Origin: Hymenoscyphus infarciens
Lineage: Eukaryota; Ascomycota; Leotiomycetes; Helotiales; Helotiaceae
DNA length: 64,000 bases
Assembly (NCBI GenBank): GCA_001414345.1
Contig: LLCB01000121.1
Coordinates: forward strand, 1-64,000
Direction: 5' to 3'
Shown here: in pieces, positions 21,981-35,230 of the stretch
Position numbering within the stretch: position 1 is the stretch's first letter
How the letters are laid out: each line of letters opens with the position of its first letter
The notes under the pieces: generated by a model
Told to the model about the DNA's origin: nothing
Databases searched by the model: none
What the model saw: the letters and a program-made list of their open reading frames with translations, nothing else
Program-made: the position numbers and the translations under genes

Positions 21981-24900
21981 ATAGTTTTAGATATACACTA
22001 CCAGAGTAAAATAAAAACGTCTCTACGCGACTAAATCGATTTTTTAGAAATAAAACCATAACTATATACTATATCGATAAGTAGATAATTATAATCGATT
22101 CCTAAGAGTCTCTTCCTCTAATAGTATCGAGAGCTTTAGCTACGTAGCCTACTATTAAGAGGAAAGACGTAGATAGACGCGTTTATAGTAATTACCTCTT
22201 AGCTAAAGTATAATAACTTAAGATGTATAATAACTATAGTATTAAAGGAAAGAAGAGAGTAGTACCTAATACTACTATAATTCTCTTTCTTAATTTAGTT
22301 ATTAAATACCTCTTTATACTAGAAGTATAGAGTAATTAGAGCTAGCTATAATAGACTATTTAGTAACTCTAGATAGACTTTAAAGCTTATAATATATACT
22401 AAAACGCGTTAATCTAAAAGCTTCTAAGTAAAGGTAAAGGAGCTTAAAAGTAATAGTAGAGCTAGAGTATATCTACTAATATACTAACTTATATATCTAT
22501 TACTAGAAGTGCTAGTAATAGTATTAGTTCTACTACCTATATATTCTCTTCTACTACGAAAGCCTCTACTCTCGATAGCCTTACTACGAAAGAGATATAT
22601 ATACTTATCGACTATAGTATTACTAAGGAGCGCTTATAAGCTCTTCTAAAGCTATCTAAAAAGCTTCTATAATAAGTAAATAAAGCTATTACTATAGTAC
22701 TTAGCGTATACTCTAGCTATAATTATAATAATAGCGTATATACTATCGCGAAGACACTAGCCTTACTAAAGTAGATAGAGGCTACTAGGCTAATAAATAG
22801 TAGAGACGTCTTTCTCTACGCTAGTAACTCTATAATAGTAGAGAAAATAGTATACTTTAAAGAAGAATAGGTAGGCTTTCTAGAGAAGAAAGCCGCGGTT
22901 CTAGTACTAACGTAGAGAGTAGTCGTGTCTTCGATACTAATTAAATTAGTAGATATAGAAGACTAGGAGGCTATAGCTAAGAAGCTATATACTACTAACC
23001 TAGCTCTTATCTAGAGCCTAGAAGAGATCTTAGGTATTAGATAGCTCTCTAAATAGAAGCTAAGAAAGAATACTAACGCTATTATAGTAGAATTCTATAA
23101 TATAGAGATTATTAATACCTATATTAAGACATATAAAGTAGTATAAGAAGGAGCTCCTAAATCTATATAATAGTATAGCTAAAAGGTTCAAGTCGTCTAA
23201 TACTCCTACTATTATAGATATAACTATATAGTACGTATATATAAAGCTAAGCGAAAGTATAGCTTCTATACTATAAACTATAACACTAAGGACTACGTAG
23301 GGAATAAAACTACCTATAAATATACTAACTATAAACTCTTATATATACTATTCTTAAAAGACTATAAATTCTATAGCTAGGCTATAAAGAGAGTTAAGAA
23401 TAAGAGAAAGCGTTTATAGCTATAATCGCTATTCTTAGTAAGACTAGTTCTTATATTATTAGTCTCTTAGTAGAGAAGTAGAGCTACTACGTAAGATAAA
23501 GAAGCTTTAGAGAAAGAAAGTAACCTATTTATAGAACTCTCTACTCTCTCTCTCTAAGCTAAACCTACTACCTAAGACGTCTATAAAGATATCTAAATAG
23601 AAGAAGAAGTAGTAGAGGTAGATAAGGCACCTCTAGTAGTAGTAGAAGGAATTATAGAGAGATTAAGAAAGAAGAGAGTAGAAGTAAGAGTTACTCTATA
23701 AAAGCCTATCTTATCTAAACTCTCTATCTTCGCTACCTCTACTAACCTATCTACTACTTAATAACTATTTATAGTACTAACTAACCTAAGTAATGTCTTT
23801 AGTTAAAATAGCTAGTCTTTTAAGACCTTAAATATACTAATATAGTAGCTTAAGCTCTAATATAGAAAATTCAATAGCTCTTCTATAAAGCCTAGAGAGG
23901 ATAGAAACGTTAGTAATAGATATACTATAGTAATAAAAAGTAGTAAGAGAGCTATAAAGAAAACATACTTTACCTCTATATCTAAAGTTAAATAGACTAG
24001 GCTTATTAGTAATAGAAGATATAATAGCCTAGTATAAGAGTATAATAAGATTACTAAAAGCTATACTATAAAAAAGGCCGCTAACTATACTAGTATAGGA
24101 TTAGTACTAGAGTTAGAGAATAATCTTACTAATGTCTTCTCTAGTATTCTATTAAGTTTAAAAGTATTATTAAATACTCTATCTATAGACGTCTTAAGTA
24201 CTAAGGCTATAAAGCGTTAAACCTCTCTCTAAACTAATTAATAAGTATATACTAATACTCTACTCTCTCTATCTTATAATATAATATTAAAAAATTATAC
24301 GACGTAATAAACCTACTACTATAAAATAAGATAATATAGAAGTATAATATTATAGTAATTTAAGAGCTATAGCTAAATAGCTATAATAAAAAACTTATCT
24401 ATAATCTATCTTAAGAGAGATTTAAGGCCTTTATAAGTAGACAGAGTAGACTACTTATATACTTCTTTATAAATAGAAAGATTAATTCTATCTTAGTAAA
24501 GGTTACTAGTAAAGGCGACTATTTATACTCTCTCTATATTATACTAAAAATAGGTAATAGTAACTAAGTTATTACTATTTATAATATCTATAATCTCTAA
24601 TAATAAGAGTAGTAGAGCGAGATATATATAGAAGGAAAGTAGGTAGATATTCCGATCTAATTTATATTACTAGGACTCGACGTAGTACTTAAAAAGTATA
24701 GAAATAATAAGTAAGTAGTAGTAGAGGACTTTAATCTATACTATAAAGAGTAGTTTAGAGACTTACTATTACCTATATATAGTAAAAGAAGAAGAGCTTA
24801 AACTAAGGCTTTATTAAGTATAGTAGAAGAAAGATATCTAGAACTAGTACTACTAAAAAGCTTAGTTACTAGACTTTAATCTAATATTTAATCTTACTTA

Positions 24901-27900
24901 ATTAAGACTACTATTAACTTAAGCTAGTATAACTCTAGACTTATAGACTCTATCTAGTTATATAAGGTCTAAAAAGACCTTAATATAGCTACTAACTATA
25001 TCTTAGTTAAAATAGTCTTTCTTATTAACTATATATCTATACTAGTTATAGTAAATAAAGACTTTAAAAGAATAGATATAAAGCTTCTTAATATAATACT
25101 TCTACTACTTCTTCTAAAAACTGAAATCTATACTACGGCTAATCTAGATATAGTAGTCGATTTTACGATTTAAATAGTATAAATAGCTATATAAGCCTTA
25201 ATACTAGACTATATTCTTACTCTTAAATTAATACCTAGCTTTATATAAGAGTATAGAGAAGCTATTTAAGAAGTTAAGCGTATATAAAGAAGGTAGAATA
25301 GATTAGATAGTATAAAACACGACCTAAAAGCTTTCTAAGAAGTTAAAAAGATAAGAAAGAAGTTAATTATAATTACTTAAAGAGATATTTATAAAGATAA
25401 GATATTGAATATAAGAGATAAGAAAGAGCTATAGGCTTTAGTAAGATAGATAAGATTAAGAAGGTTCTAAGCCTCTACTTTTACTTCCGATCTAAGAAGA
25501 GGAGATAGTATAATAGTAGAGACTATATAAGCGAAAGCTAATATACTATAATAAACCTTTTTCCTATCCTCTTTTAAACCTAATCTCTTAAACACCTACT
25601 TCTATTTATATTACTCTTCTAAAGAGCTATAGACGTCTATCTAAGACTATAAAGTAAAGATATTAATATAAGAAATAGCACTAGATAAAGCCTTAAGAGA
25701 AGATAGAATACTAAATAGAGTTAGCTAGATAATAGCTAGTATTCTTACTTTATACTTTACTAATATCTTTAATAAGTCTATAGAACTTTAGTATTACTTA
25801 AAGAGGTTTAAGAAGTCTATTATTATTACTCTATATAAGCTTAGAAAGAAGATATATACTAAGCTTAAATTATACTATTCTATTACTCTTATAAATATAA
25901 TAGATAAAGTTATAGACTTAGTACTTACTAAAAGAATCTAGTACTATATAGAGAAATACTTTATACTACTAATAATATATATAGAAGGTTATAAGTAATT
26001 ATTATATAAGTATAGTATCTATCTTCTACTTAAAAAGATATACTTAGCTTAGAGAAAGAGAAAGATAATAAGCTTACTTAAACTTAACATCTTAGAAGCC
26101 TTTAACTATACGTTATATAAGAGGCTAATCTATAATATAAAGAAAAGAGGCCTATCTTTAGAAGTTATTTATTAAATATCTAGCTATCTTATAAAGAGAA
26201 CTACCTAGATTAAGCTATTTAAAAGTATAAGCGATATATACGATATAATAAATAGTATTCTCTAAAGCTCTTCTCTCTTCTCTATTCTCTATCTCTTTTA
26301 TAACATAGATCTTATTAATCTTAATAGAGGCTATAATCTATCTACGAAGTATATTAATAATATATACTTTCTTATAAAGAGCTATATTATAGAGGCTATA
26401 ATCTAAAAGCTAGAGATTATATATTATAAAGCTAATAACTAGGCCTAAAAATACGCCTTAGTATTCGCTTCTACTAAGTATAAGCTTATCTACTTTATCT
26501 ATAAAAGAGATAAAAAGCGTATTTATAACGAATTCTAGGCTATTAATCTAAGATAGAATAGAATTATTAAAGCTATATCTTATATCTAATACTTAGAAGT
26601 TATCTTAGACTTTAAACTAAATAGTATAAAGTATATAGAACACGTTAAAGTTAAGATTAAGAAGTCGATTTAGATACTAAGTAGTATAATAAGGTTAATA
26701 TAGAGTATCTTAATAAATAATATAATTACTTTTATAAAAGCGGTTATTATACCTTAGATCTTATTTATTAGCTTAATATAGTAGATATCTAATCTAATAG
26801 TATAAGGTCGAAAGACCTATTAGAAGAAGATAATCTAATACCTTTTAAAAGAAGGCACTATATATAGTAACCGAAGCCTTCTAAACTATAGTAGTAGTAG
26901 TTATTAAAGCTGAAACCGATTTTCTTCTAATTAATATTTAGCTAGATTAAGCTAGTATAATCTCTATAAACTAAATTAAAGTATTACTTATATATATATA
27001 TATTATAATACTTAAAGAGAGAGAAACTATTAGAGATAGCTTAGCTTACCTCTCTTCTCTCTAAGAGCTTAAATATAAGATATAAATAACTATTAAATAA
27101 TAATAATAAGAAAGAATTAAAAAGAAGATTCTAATTATCGCTAAACTATAGTAGTTATTATCTAATATCTATATCGCCTTAGATACTAAGATAATAGTAA
27201 AAGAATATAATAAAGTCTAAAAATAATCTTACTTTATATATATATAAGTCTTTATAAATAGAAGCGATATTAATAACCGAGTTAGTATAGCTATATAAAA
27301 ACTATATAGAGAGTAGGTATAGAAAATAGACATTAGACTAAGTAATTAGTTTATAGTCTATAAAGCTAAGCTTATTAGTATATAAATAGCTCTTAGTATA
27401 ATAAATAAGAAAAGAGATATAGTAAAAAAGCTTACTATCTTTATTAATAACTAAGCCGTTATTATATTATCTACGAGACCTAGAAACTAGTCTAGGTAAT
27501 TTATTCTAAGAAAGATATACTAGCTATATAGTGTCTTAAAAAGGAGGAACGTAGAGATAACGATTTAATAGATCCTAGTATATATAGATATCTTAGGTAA
27601 CGAAAAGGCTAACGAGCTTATAAAGTAAGCTACTAGTTAGCGATTAAAAGAGAATAAGAAGAAGAGATTACTAAAAGCTCTAAAATAGTATATAACGTAG
27701 CTTCTATAGCTCTTATTCTCTTATAAAAGAATAATCAATTTAGTAGCTAGATCTCTTTAGTATTAAAAGTAGGATCTTAAGAATACTAGTATACTATATA
27801 AGAAAAGATAAGTAAAAGAGAGAATCTTACTATTTTACTATACTTAATAACTATACTAAAACCTTATAAAAGCTGAATCTTTAGTACTAATCTAGATAAG

Positions 27901-28397
27901 AACTAAGAAGATTAGTCTAAATAGATATCTATATAAGATTAATAAGACAGATAACCTATAATATAAATATAACTAATTATACTAAACTATTAAATATATA
28001 CTCGAAGACTATAAAAACTTCGAAGATTTATAACTAGAATATATAGAAGTAGAGTACGCTAGTAATACTAGAGTCTTTCTCTTAGATAGTAAACTTATAC
28101 TTAAAACAGTCTCTTTTATACTTATAAGTAGTCTTTTAGACTAATTTATAGTATATACTAAAACATATTCGCTTCTATAAACAAGAGGTACTATAAAGGA
28201 GATGGCTAGAGTAGTACTTTTAGACGATTATTATTTATACTAACTAAGCTCTTAAGAGAGCTATTATTTTATATAATATAATATATACTAGATCAGAAGG
28301 CGAGGTCGAGATAAAGATTATACTTAGAGTTTAGATTATTTAATTTATTTTAAGTCTCTTTTATCTTTCTTTTATTAGCTCTAGATACGAAGCTAAT

Positions 28398-28706
28398 TAT
28401 AATAGTATACTATTATCCTAGATAGCTAAGAGTACCTGCTATATATAAGGTTTCAGTAGTTATTATCTTATATTATCTATTTTAAGAAGATTATATAGGT
28501 TTAAGCTTTTATATTAGTCGAGGTTATTCGGTTTTAGACTCTTTTATACTATCTAAACCTCTTATATATAGTAGCCTACTCTTAGAATAGAAGAGGAATA
28601 GTTTTTCCTTTTCTTCTATATTAAAACTTAGTATCTATATATATTATTCTACTAAACGTACTCCTATATACCTCTTTTATAGTAGTATATATTTTATACT
28701 ATTATA
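28398..28706. repeat. Left LTR of nested element
   Basis: This 309-bp copy matches 30932-31240 along its whole length. Differences are mostly C/T and G/A. Confidence 0.88.
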
Positions 28707-30931
28707 TAAAAAAGAAAAACTCTTCTTCGCTAGTAATAGTATTTATAATATCTCTTTAAGCTTATTATCGCTTTTATTTCTTTTTTAGACTAGAATTAGA
28801 CTCGAATAACGCTATTCTTAAATAGCTAGGATTCTAGAGATCTCTTAGATAGCTAGTAATATTAGAGTTTAGTATTAGTTTTAAATAGCTAGTAAAAATC
28901 GTATTTTATATATTAAGGAAGTAGAAATATACTAAGTACTTTAGAGACTTCTAATAACTCTCTCTATATAGAGACTACTATATATAGGTTTAGTAAATAA
29001 GTTAACTATTACTAAAAGTTATTATAAAGGCTTTTAAATCTACTCTTACTCTCTCTCTCTCTCTTAAATTAATATTATATTAAATTTCTAAGAGATCTTA
29101 GGTCTCTTTAAACTAGCTCTATTATAAGGTATTAAGTAATAAACACCTTCTAAGGCTACCTCTCTTACTAAAAGACACTCTTCTAAAAGCTATCTAAATA
29201 GTATTTATATACTAAGATCTAGAAGATCTCGACAAAAGAATAAAGATAAGCGAGACTTCTTAAATATAGACTAGATATAGTTGGTTATATAAGCTTTAGA
29301 AGTAGAAAATTAAGAAATAAAGAATCGGCTAGCTAAGCTAGAAAAGAGAGTAAGTAAGCTTATATTTCAAAGTTAATAACTTACTTTACCTCTAAACTCT
29401 TTCTAATCAAACTCTCTTCTACTTCTAAGTCTTAATTTATACTCTTTTCAGCTATAAGTAGCTACTTCTAATACCTTCTAATATTCTACTGCTACTTCTA
29501 CTTAATATAATAATAAAGCTCTTTTAAATACCTTCTAATCTTAATAAAAAAGTAAGATAACTAAAAGGATTAAACCTTTAAATAATAGTATTTCACCTAT
29601 ATACTAATAATAGAAGATATTAGTATAAGATAGACTCTATATAAATACTAACTACTATAGTTTACCTCTAATATATAAAGCTCTTATTTAGAGTATAATA
29701 ACTAGACTTACTAGGAACTACCTAGAGCCTAGGTATAAGTTAGACTTAGTTCAAAATACTTTCAAAGATTAAGAAGATATAATTACTCTTTTAAATATCT
29801 ACTTTTTAACTAGTTATAAAACAGAGGATGCTTAGAATACTTTCATAGCCTTATAGATAGAAGGAGAAGAAGATAACGTTAAAGAAACTTTTACTAATTT
29901 CAAGAGTTACTTTTTAAATATAGCTATACTTAGAGGTATATTAGAATTAGAATAGTTCTTTTAAATATAGAATAAGATTATATTATAGCTCTAAAACTTA
30001 GCCGCTTTAAGAAAAAGATAATAGAACTATAACTTTATTAAAATAGTAGCTAATTTTTTAGCTTTAGATAAGGAGATATACTAAAACGCTAAGTTATATA
30101 CTTTAGTCTAAAACACTCTCTCTCTAAACTCTCTATAATCTAATAGCGAATCTTCTACTACTTCTAAAGTAGAATTAGAAGATAACAAACAAGTCTATAA
30201 ATACTCTAATTTAGACCTAAATTATTAAAAGGAATAAGGTAGCTTATAAGCCTAAGTAATATAGTTTTATATAACTATACACCTATATCTGAACTTAGAT
30301 ACTATTATATCTGAAACTATCTCTCCTTTTATTATCTTTAGATACTTAGATCATAATTTTAACTTTGATAACTTAATAACAACTTCGCTTTTAGTTAGCT
30401 AAAACCCTACTAACTCTAATTAGAGTCTTACTTTCTTTAACTTCTAGCTAGACTTAGAAGTTTCCTTTAAATTTGAATTAGATATAAATTAGTACGCTCT
30501 TAAAGTAAGCTCTTAACTAAGTTATTACTAGTTCTTAACTAAACGACTTCTAACTCTACTCTAAATTCGCCTTTAACTCTATTTTAAACTTTTTAAACTT
30601 TAAACTTTTTCTAACCTATAAGTTAGATTAGACTATACTCTTTTAGCGAACGTGAATACTTACTTTAATATATAAGGATTAGAAATAAAGTCTCTCTTTT
30701 ATAAACATCTATAAATTAGTTTAGTTATAATTTAGACCTAAAATTAATATCTTATCTTACTTATAATAAAAATATAATTAATATTTGAACTAGGTTAGCT
30801 ATAATTAAAACCTTAACCTTCTTACTTATAATAAATACTTTGACCTTAAAAATAATACTATAGTATTCTAATTCAACTTTAAATAATAAGATAAATAGAC
30901 TTAAAGATAAGTCTTCTTTAAAAGAGAGAGA

Positions 30932-31240
30932 TATAATAGTATACTATTATCCTAGATAGCTAGGAGTATCTACTATATATAAGGTTTTAGTAGTTATTAT
31001 TTTATATTATCTATTTTAAGAAGGTTATATAGGTCTAAGCTTTTATATTAGCTAAGGTTTTTTAGTTTTAGACTCTTTTATACTATCTAAACCTCTTATA
31101 TATAGTAGCCTACTCTTAGAGTAGAAGAGAGATAGTTTTTCCTTTTCTTCTATATTAGAGCCTAGTATCTATATATATTATTCTGCTAAACGCACTTCTA
31201 TATACCTCTTTTATAGTAGTATATATTTCGTACTATTATA
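30932..31240. repeat. Right LTR of nested element
   Basis: This 309-bp copy matches 28398-28706. It is followed directly by CTAAT, the duplicated target. Confidence 0.88.
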
Positions 31241-31352
31241 CTAATAGCTTATAACTACATTTATAGACTAGACCTAAATAATACGTCTATATATCCGCTA
31301 AAGCAGATAAATAGACTATTAATTATAAAAAAAAAAAAATTTTAAAAAAAAA

Positions 31353-32061
31353 GATATATACTACTAAAAAGAAGTTATAATAATTTTACTATATTTAATA
31401 ATTCAAATTATATCTAATCGTTTAGCTTATATATTTCTTAAGCTAGATTATTTAGTAAAATAATCTAATACTTATATAAAAGATTATCTCTACTAAAAAA
31501 AAGTAAAGATTCTATTGTTATTATAAACTTCGATAATTAGAACAAATCCTAGTATATCTTTTCTTACTAGTATTATAAATCCAGCTCTAAGATATACGAG
31601 CTAAATAATCATAGAATATATTATTCGAATAATTAGATAATAAATAAAGATATACTATACTACTTTTGAAAAGTCTCGGTATATTTAGAGCTTATTTAGC
31701 TCGTATAAATTATTTAAATATATATATAGCTATCTAACGAGATACTCGAAATAATAACCTCGTATAAGTTAGTATATATTATGAATTATTTCTTAATATT
31801 TAAGTAATCGTTTAGCTCGTAGTATATATATTAGTATATATATAGAAATAGTAGTAGTAGATAAAAGATATATAAAAACTTTTAAAGATTTATATCTCTA
31901 GAGATTTAAATCTTTTTTTAGTAGTATATAGTCTAGTTATATATATACTAAGATATACGTGGTTAAACGAGCGAGTTATATTACTTTTAAATATATATAC
32001 TAAGCACTTATATATATATATATATATATATATTATCTTATAATTTTTAGTAGTATATATC
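31353..32061. repeat. Possible MITE-like inverted-repeat element
   Basis: The sequence gatatatactactaaaaa followed shortly by ttataa at 31353-31380 is mirrored by ttataatttttagtagtata at 32039-32061. A third related stretch, ttttagtagtatatagtcta, lies near 31917. The interior is AT-rich, includes a TA-dinucleotide run at 32010-32033 and has no coding trace. In sequence this AT-rich, inverted repeats can arise by chance, so confidence is low. Confidence 0.35.
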
Positions 32062-33754
32062 CTAGATATATACGAGTAAAATAAGCTCTTAGAGCGTTTT
32101 TTATTATTTTTCTTTCCTTCTTTCCTTCTTTCTTTTTTAGAATATATAGTTTTTTAAGCGAATATATAGTAAGTCACGAGTTAAGCTGCTTTTTTAATAA
32201 TATTTTAAAAACCGTACGTTTCTAGAAAGTTTCTTACTTACTAGATACTCTTTCTCTCTTTACTTAATAATAATATATATTATTATATTCTTAAGACTAG
32301 CTAATAAGAGCTATATATCTCCTTTCTTACTCTATAAACTTTCTAAGAAGAAAATAGATACTTTTATATATATCTAAACTGTTATAAGGTCTTAGTAGAA
32401 CTTTGGAAAGATATAAAAGAAATCTTACTTCTTTTCTTATAAAAAGAGAGTTTTCTAAGAATTAACTATTAAGTTTATTCTTATTATACTTACTTAGATA
32501 AAGTAATAAATAGAGAGGAGATATAAGAAGATATAGTAGTTCTTTCTAACTAGGTCTTATATCTTAAAAAGTACTTTAGTTTTCTATTTTTAAGGACAAA
32601 ACCTAGGAAGAAAAAACGCACGGTTTATAAAAAATCGTTAGAAGAGAAGCTTAACTCGCAACTCACTATATGTTATGAAATTTAAAGGAAAATAGGAATG
32701 TAAGTTATAGGCTCTGTTTAACTTACTTGGGTATTGTGAGGTTGTAGGATATCCTTGCTAATTGTATAGTCCCACGAGAAGGAACTTTGCTATGTGTTTT
32801 TGGGAATATTAGGAGTTTATTCGGGTAACTTGCGTGTTCTTGATTGTTTTGAAGAACGGAATTTAATAGTTAGAGTTACTGGAATTGCTAGGTGACGACA
32901 GGAAGTAGTGGGATAGAATAGTCAAGTCTGCAACTGGGGGAGGGGATTTGGGTGTGCTAACTGTCATATGCTCTTGTACGAGACGCGTAAGGCAGTTTCA
33001 AGTAATAATCCAATATCTTTGTGAAATTTGGCGGATATATACTTGGATTCATTGTCTTAAATGGTTAGTATGAGTAAAATGGGAGTGATATTTTGACTTG
33101 GTTGGTTGAGAGAATTGTAGAGCGTTCGTCTTTATTATTTAGTGCATTTTTAAGGAATTAATTTGGAATAATATTGTTTAGTAGATGTTTTTTGAATCGA
33201 GTACACAAGTGGATAGGTTAGTGTCACGGAATATCTCCAACTCCTAGTCTCAGAAGCCCGAACTCCCCCAAGAGGTATACAGGGACCCTGGAAGAGATAT
33301 GTATCCTAAATCATAGCAGGAAAGTTAAAGTTTGCACGTCCTAAGAATTATTTCCTGTAAATATACTTTTCGAATAACTGTTTTGGACTATTGGACTTGG
33401 ATGGAATACAATTTAGGTGGAGAGTCTGAGGAAATACTGGATACTAAAAATTTAGGAAACACCCACCAGCTTCACCAAAACTTAGGACGCTAGGTAACAC
33501 TTTTTCATTATGCCACAATAGTTCCTATCTATGACTCATGCCAGGACATTCAAAAGGAATGATCACATTCACCATGAGTGAATTCACAATATTTATGACA
33601 CGTTACAATAATAGTAAGTCATGAATGGCTGTCAATACGCATATATAGAAATACGTACTCTCAGCCTCTACAAAACCAATAGTTTGACAGACCTCGAGAC
33701 ACAAAGGCCACCAAAAAACCTTCTTTCTCCTTCTATAGCGACAACACAGCAACC
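32062..33754. other. RIP-block edge and upstream region of the 347-residue gene
   Basis: AT-rich decayed DNA continues to about 32650. From about 32680 CpA and TpG reappear and composition becomes ordinary. No gene is supported in 32680-33754. The last part is the presumed promoter of the downstream gene. A frame at 33621-34001 overlaps that gene in another phase and is treated as a shadow. Confidence 0.5.
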
Positions 33755-34798
33755 ATGGACTTCCCTCCCATTTTCCGACGCCTCCAACCATCTTCATATC
33801 AAAGATCTGAAGATAGAGAGGGAAAAGATGAAACAACACGTCCGACCAACCCACGAAAATCATCCCACAAAAGTCTCTGCTCAGACTGGACTACCTGTCC
33901 GGCAAGCATCAGTCCTACATCACCGAGACTCATACTCACGCCCCCTTCGAACACCCCCTCCCCTCCAAGAAGAAATCTGTCCCCTCTTACATCCTGGATA
34001 ACAGCACCACCTGGTCCCCCAACTTCAAAGCAGAAGTTGGAGAAATACATTAACTATCTCTCCATCCCTTGTTTGGATCAAAATATCACATATCTTCTCT
34101 CGCATCCGGAAGCTATACCGGAGGGGTTGAAGACACCTTGTTTTCAGACTGCCATGAAGTTCTTGGCGCATTACGTGCTTCCCGCGGGACTGGGTGAAAA
34201 GGGGGTTTGGGATTTCGAGATTGAGAGAGGGGAGTTGGAAGATCTCATGATCGTTGGAGCTAGGTTGGGACATGAATACGCACTCCCCTCTTCAATCAGG
34301 AAACGAAACTCGTTTCTAGCTCTTGCCCTAGAAACGCAAGAAGAGGAAGCAGATCTGTGTGAGGAAACGAATGGGGATGATGAGGACATCGATAATAAGA
34401 GCTATGTGGAAGAAGAAGACGAAGAAGCGGAATGGTTATCCGATAGTTATCGTCATCTTTTAGGCGAAAAGGATCCTTTCGATTTACCAATCTGTTGGGG
34501 GAGACCTTTTGGGAGGGAGTTATTTCCGAGAGATAATGGTAGGGGAGGTATTGAGGATGAAGAATATGATGCTTTGGAGGGGGCTTATCCAGACTTTAGG
34601 ATGGACGGAGAGATGGGGATTTTTGGGGGAGCAGGTGGTGGCCTGGGAAACGGAAGTGAGGTTGAGAAGGAAAGGTTAGACGTTGGGGAAAAGGGGAGAG
34701 CGGAGGGGAAAATGATGGTGGGTGGTTGGAAGAGACGCGGGAGTAATCATAGGGCTCCTAGTATGGAGAATGATGTGGATAAGAATTTTGGGGTTTAG
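33755..34798 (+). CDS. Acidic hypothetical protein
   Basis: This is a 347-codon intact frame. Its ATG has a favourable context (GCAACCATGG). Residues 1-100 are Pro/Ser/Arg-rich and probably disordered. Residues 101-215 look folded, with KQKLEKYINYLSIPCLDQNI, FQTAMKFLAHYVLPAGLG and ELEDLMIVGARLGHEYALP. Residues 225-260 are a strongly acidic stretch (EEEDEEAEWLSDSYRHLL) and the tail is Gly/Glu/Lys-rich. There is no signal peptide, membrane segment or known motif. The gene is alone in a roughly 2.4-kb island between two RIP blocks. The folded middle suggests a real protein and not a chance frame. No function is proposed. Confidence 0.65.
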   Translation: MDFPPIFRRLQPSSYQRSEDREGKDETTRPTNPRKSSHKSLCSDWTTCPASISPTSPRLILTPPSNTPSPPRRNLSPLTSWITAPPGPPTSKQKLEKYINYLSIPCLDQNITYLLSHPEAIPEGLKTPCFQTAMKFLAHYVLPAGLGEKGVWDFEIERGELEDLMIVGARLGHEYALPSSIRKRNSFLALALETQEEEADLCEETNGDDEDIDNKSYVEEEDEEAEWLSDSYRHLLGEKDPFDLPICWGRPFGRELFPRDNGRGGIEDEEYDALEGAYPDFRMDGEMGIFGGAGGGLGNGSEVEKERLDVGEKGRAEGKMMVGGWKRRGSNHRAPSMENDVDKNFGV

Positions 34799-35068
34799 GA
34801 AATGGGAAAGGTGGGATGAAGATGGGTTTTTATGCCACTTTTTCTACATAAAAATATCAAATAGGTTTATTTTGCCTTACTCCTGGGGGTGTTTTGAAAT
34901 TAGGAGCTTGATTTCTTATTAGCAGTATTGCACAAAATTTTGAACCAATAAAGCAATTTATTTCAATTATTGGTCTACATCTTACATTGTGATCTCTTAG
35001 GGAAAATTCGCTTCGCCCATAGTAACTCATAACCCCGCGAGTTTCTAACAACACTTGAATCCACCTAC
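34799..35068. other. 3' flank between hypothetical gene and TIR element
   Basis: 270 bases of ordinary composition run up to the sharp left boundary of the TIR element. No further feature is seen. Confidence 0.5.
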
Positions 35069-35230
35069 TACGGCATCCCGTACGTACCAAAAGTCGGAAA
35101 CGACTAAATCGTAAATAGTAAATCGCAAATCGTAAATCGTAAATCGTAAAGCTTAGATTTTTAAGTATATAGCCCTTTAGAGCTAAATCGTAAATCGCAA
35201 ATCATAAATCAATAAACGTAGATTTTTTAG
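35069..35230 (+). repeat. Left terminal inverted repeat of the 6.9-kb element
   Basis: About 160 bases, matching the complement of the right end. The outer 10 bases tacggcatcc are shared with the relic at 11482. Confidence 0.8.

Larger units (their letters stand above)
28398..31240. mobile_element. Non-autonomous LTR retrotransposon (gag-like only) nested in the LINE
   Basis: Two direct repeats of equal length (309 bp, 28398-28706 and 30932-31240) begin TATAATAGTATACTATTATC and end TACTATTATA, consistent with TG...CA ends after C-to-T/G-to-A mutation. The 5-bp target duplication CTAAT flanks the element at 28393-28397 and 31241-31245. The internal 2.2 kb contains one recognisable region at about 29690-30140 on the plus strand, a gag-like helical segment with ...ILNIYFLTSYKTEDA and TFTNFKSYFLNIAI-like runs, broken by stops. 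I see no protease, integrase or reverse transcriptase. It therefore probably depended on a full-length relative for movement. Element orientation is inferred from the gag-like frame. Confidence 0.85.
21981..31340 (+). mobile_element. Tad-like non-LTR retrotransposon (LINE), RIP-inactivated and split by an LTR element
   Basis: The plus strand carries the order of a Tad1-type LINE in stop-riddled form. A gag-like part with a decayed zinc-knuckle array lies near 23200-23340. An endonuclease relic near 24650-24790 keeps a DFNL..-K-EW-like core. A reverse-transcriptase relic occupies about 25560-26640, and an RNase H relic near 27240-27660 is followed by a decayed His/Cys tail to about 28300. The 3' untranslated part is interrupted by the LTR element at 28398-31240. 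After its target repeat, LINE sequence resumes and ends in a run of 13 A at 31327-31339. Nearly all Trp and Gln codons are stops and CpA is almost absent. The exact 5' end and target duplication could not be fixed. Confidence 0.82.

Noticed and set aside
33621..34001. 126-codon plus-strand frame before and overlapping the acidic hypothetical gene
   Set aside because: The alternative frame with the better start context and long folded region (33755) is preferred; the two cannot both be the main product without evidence.
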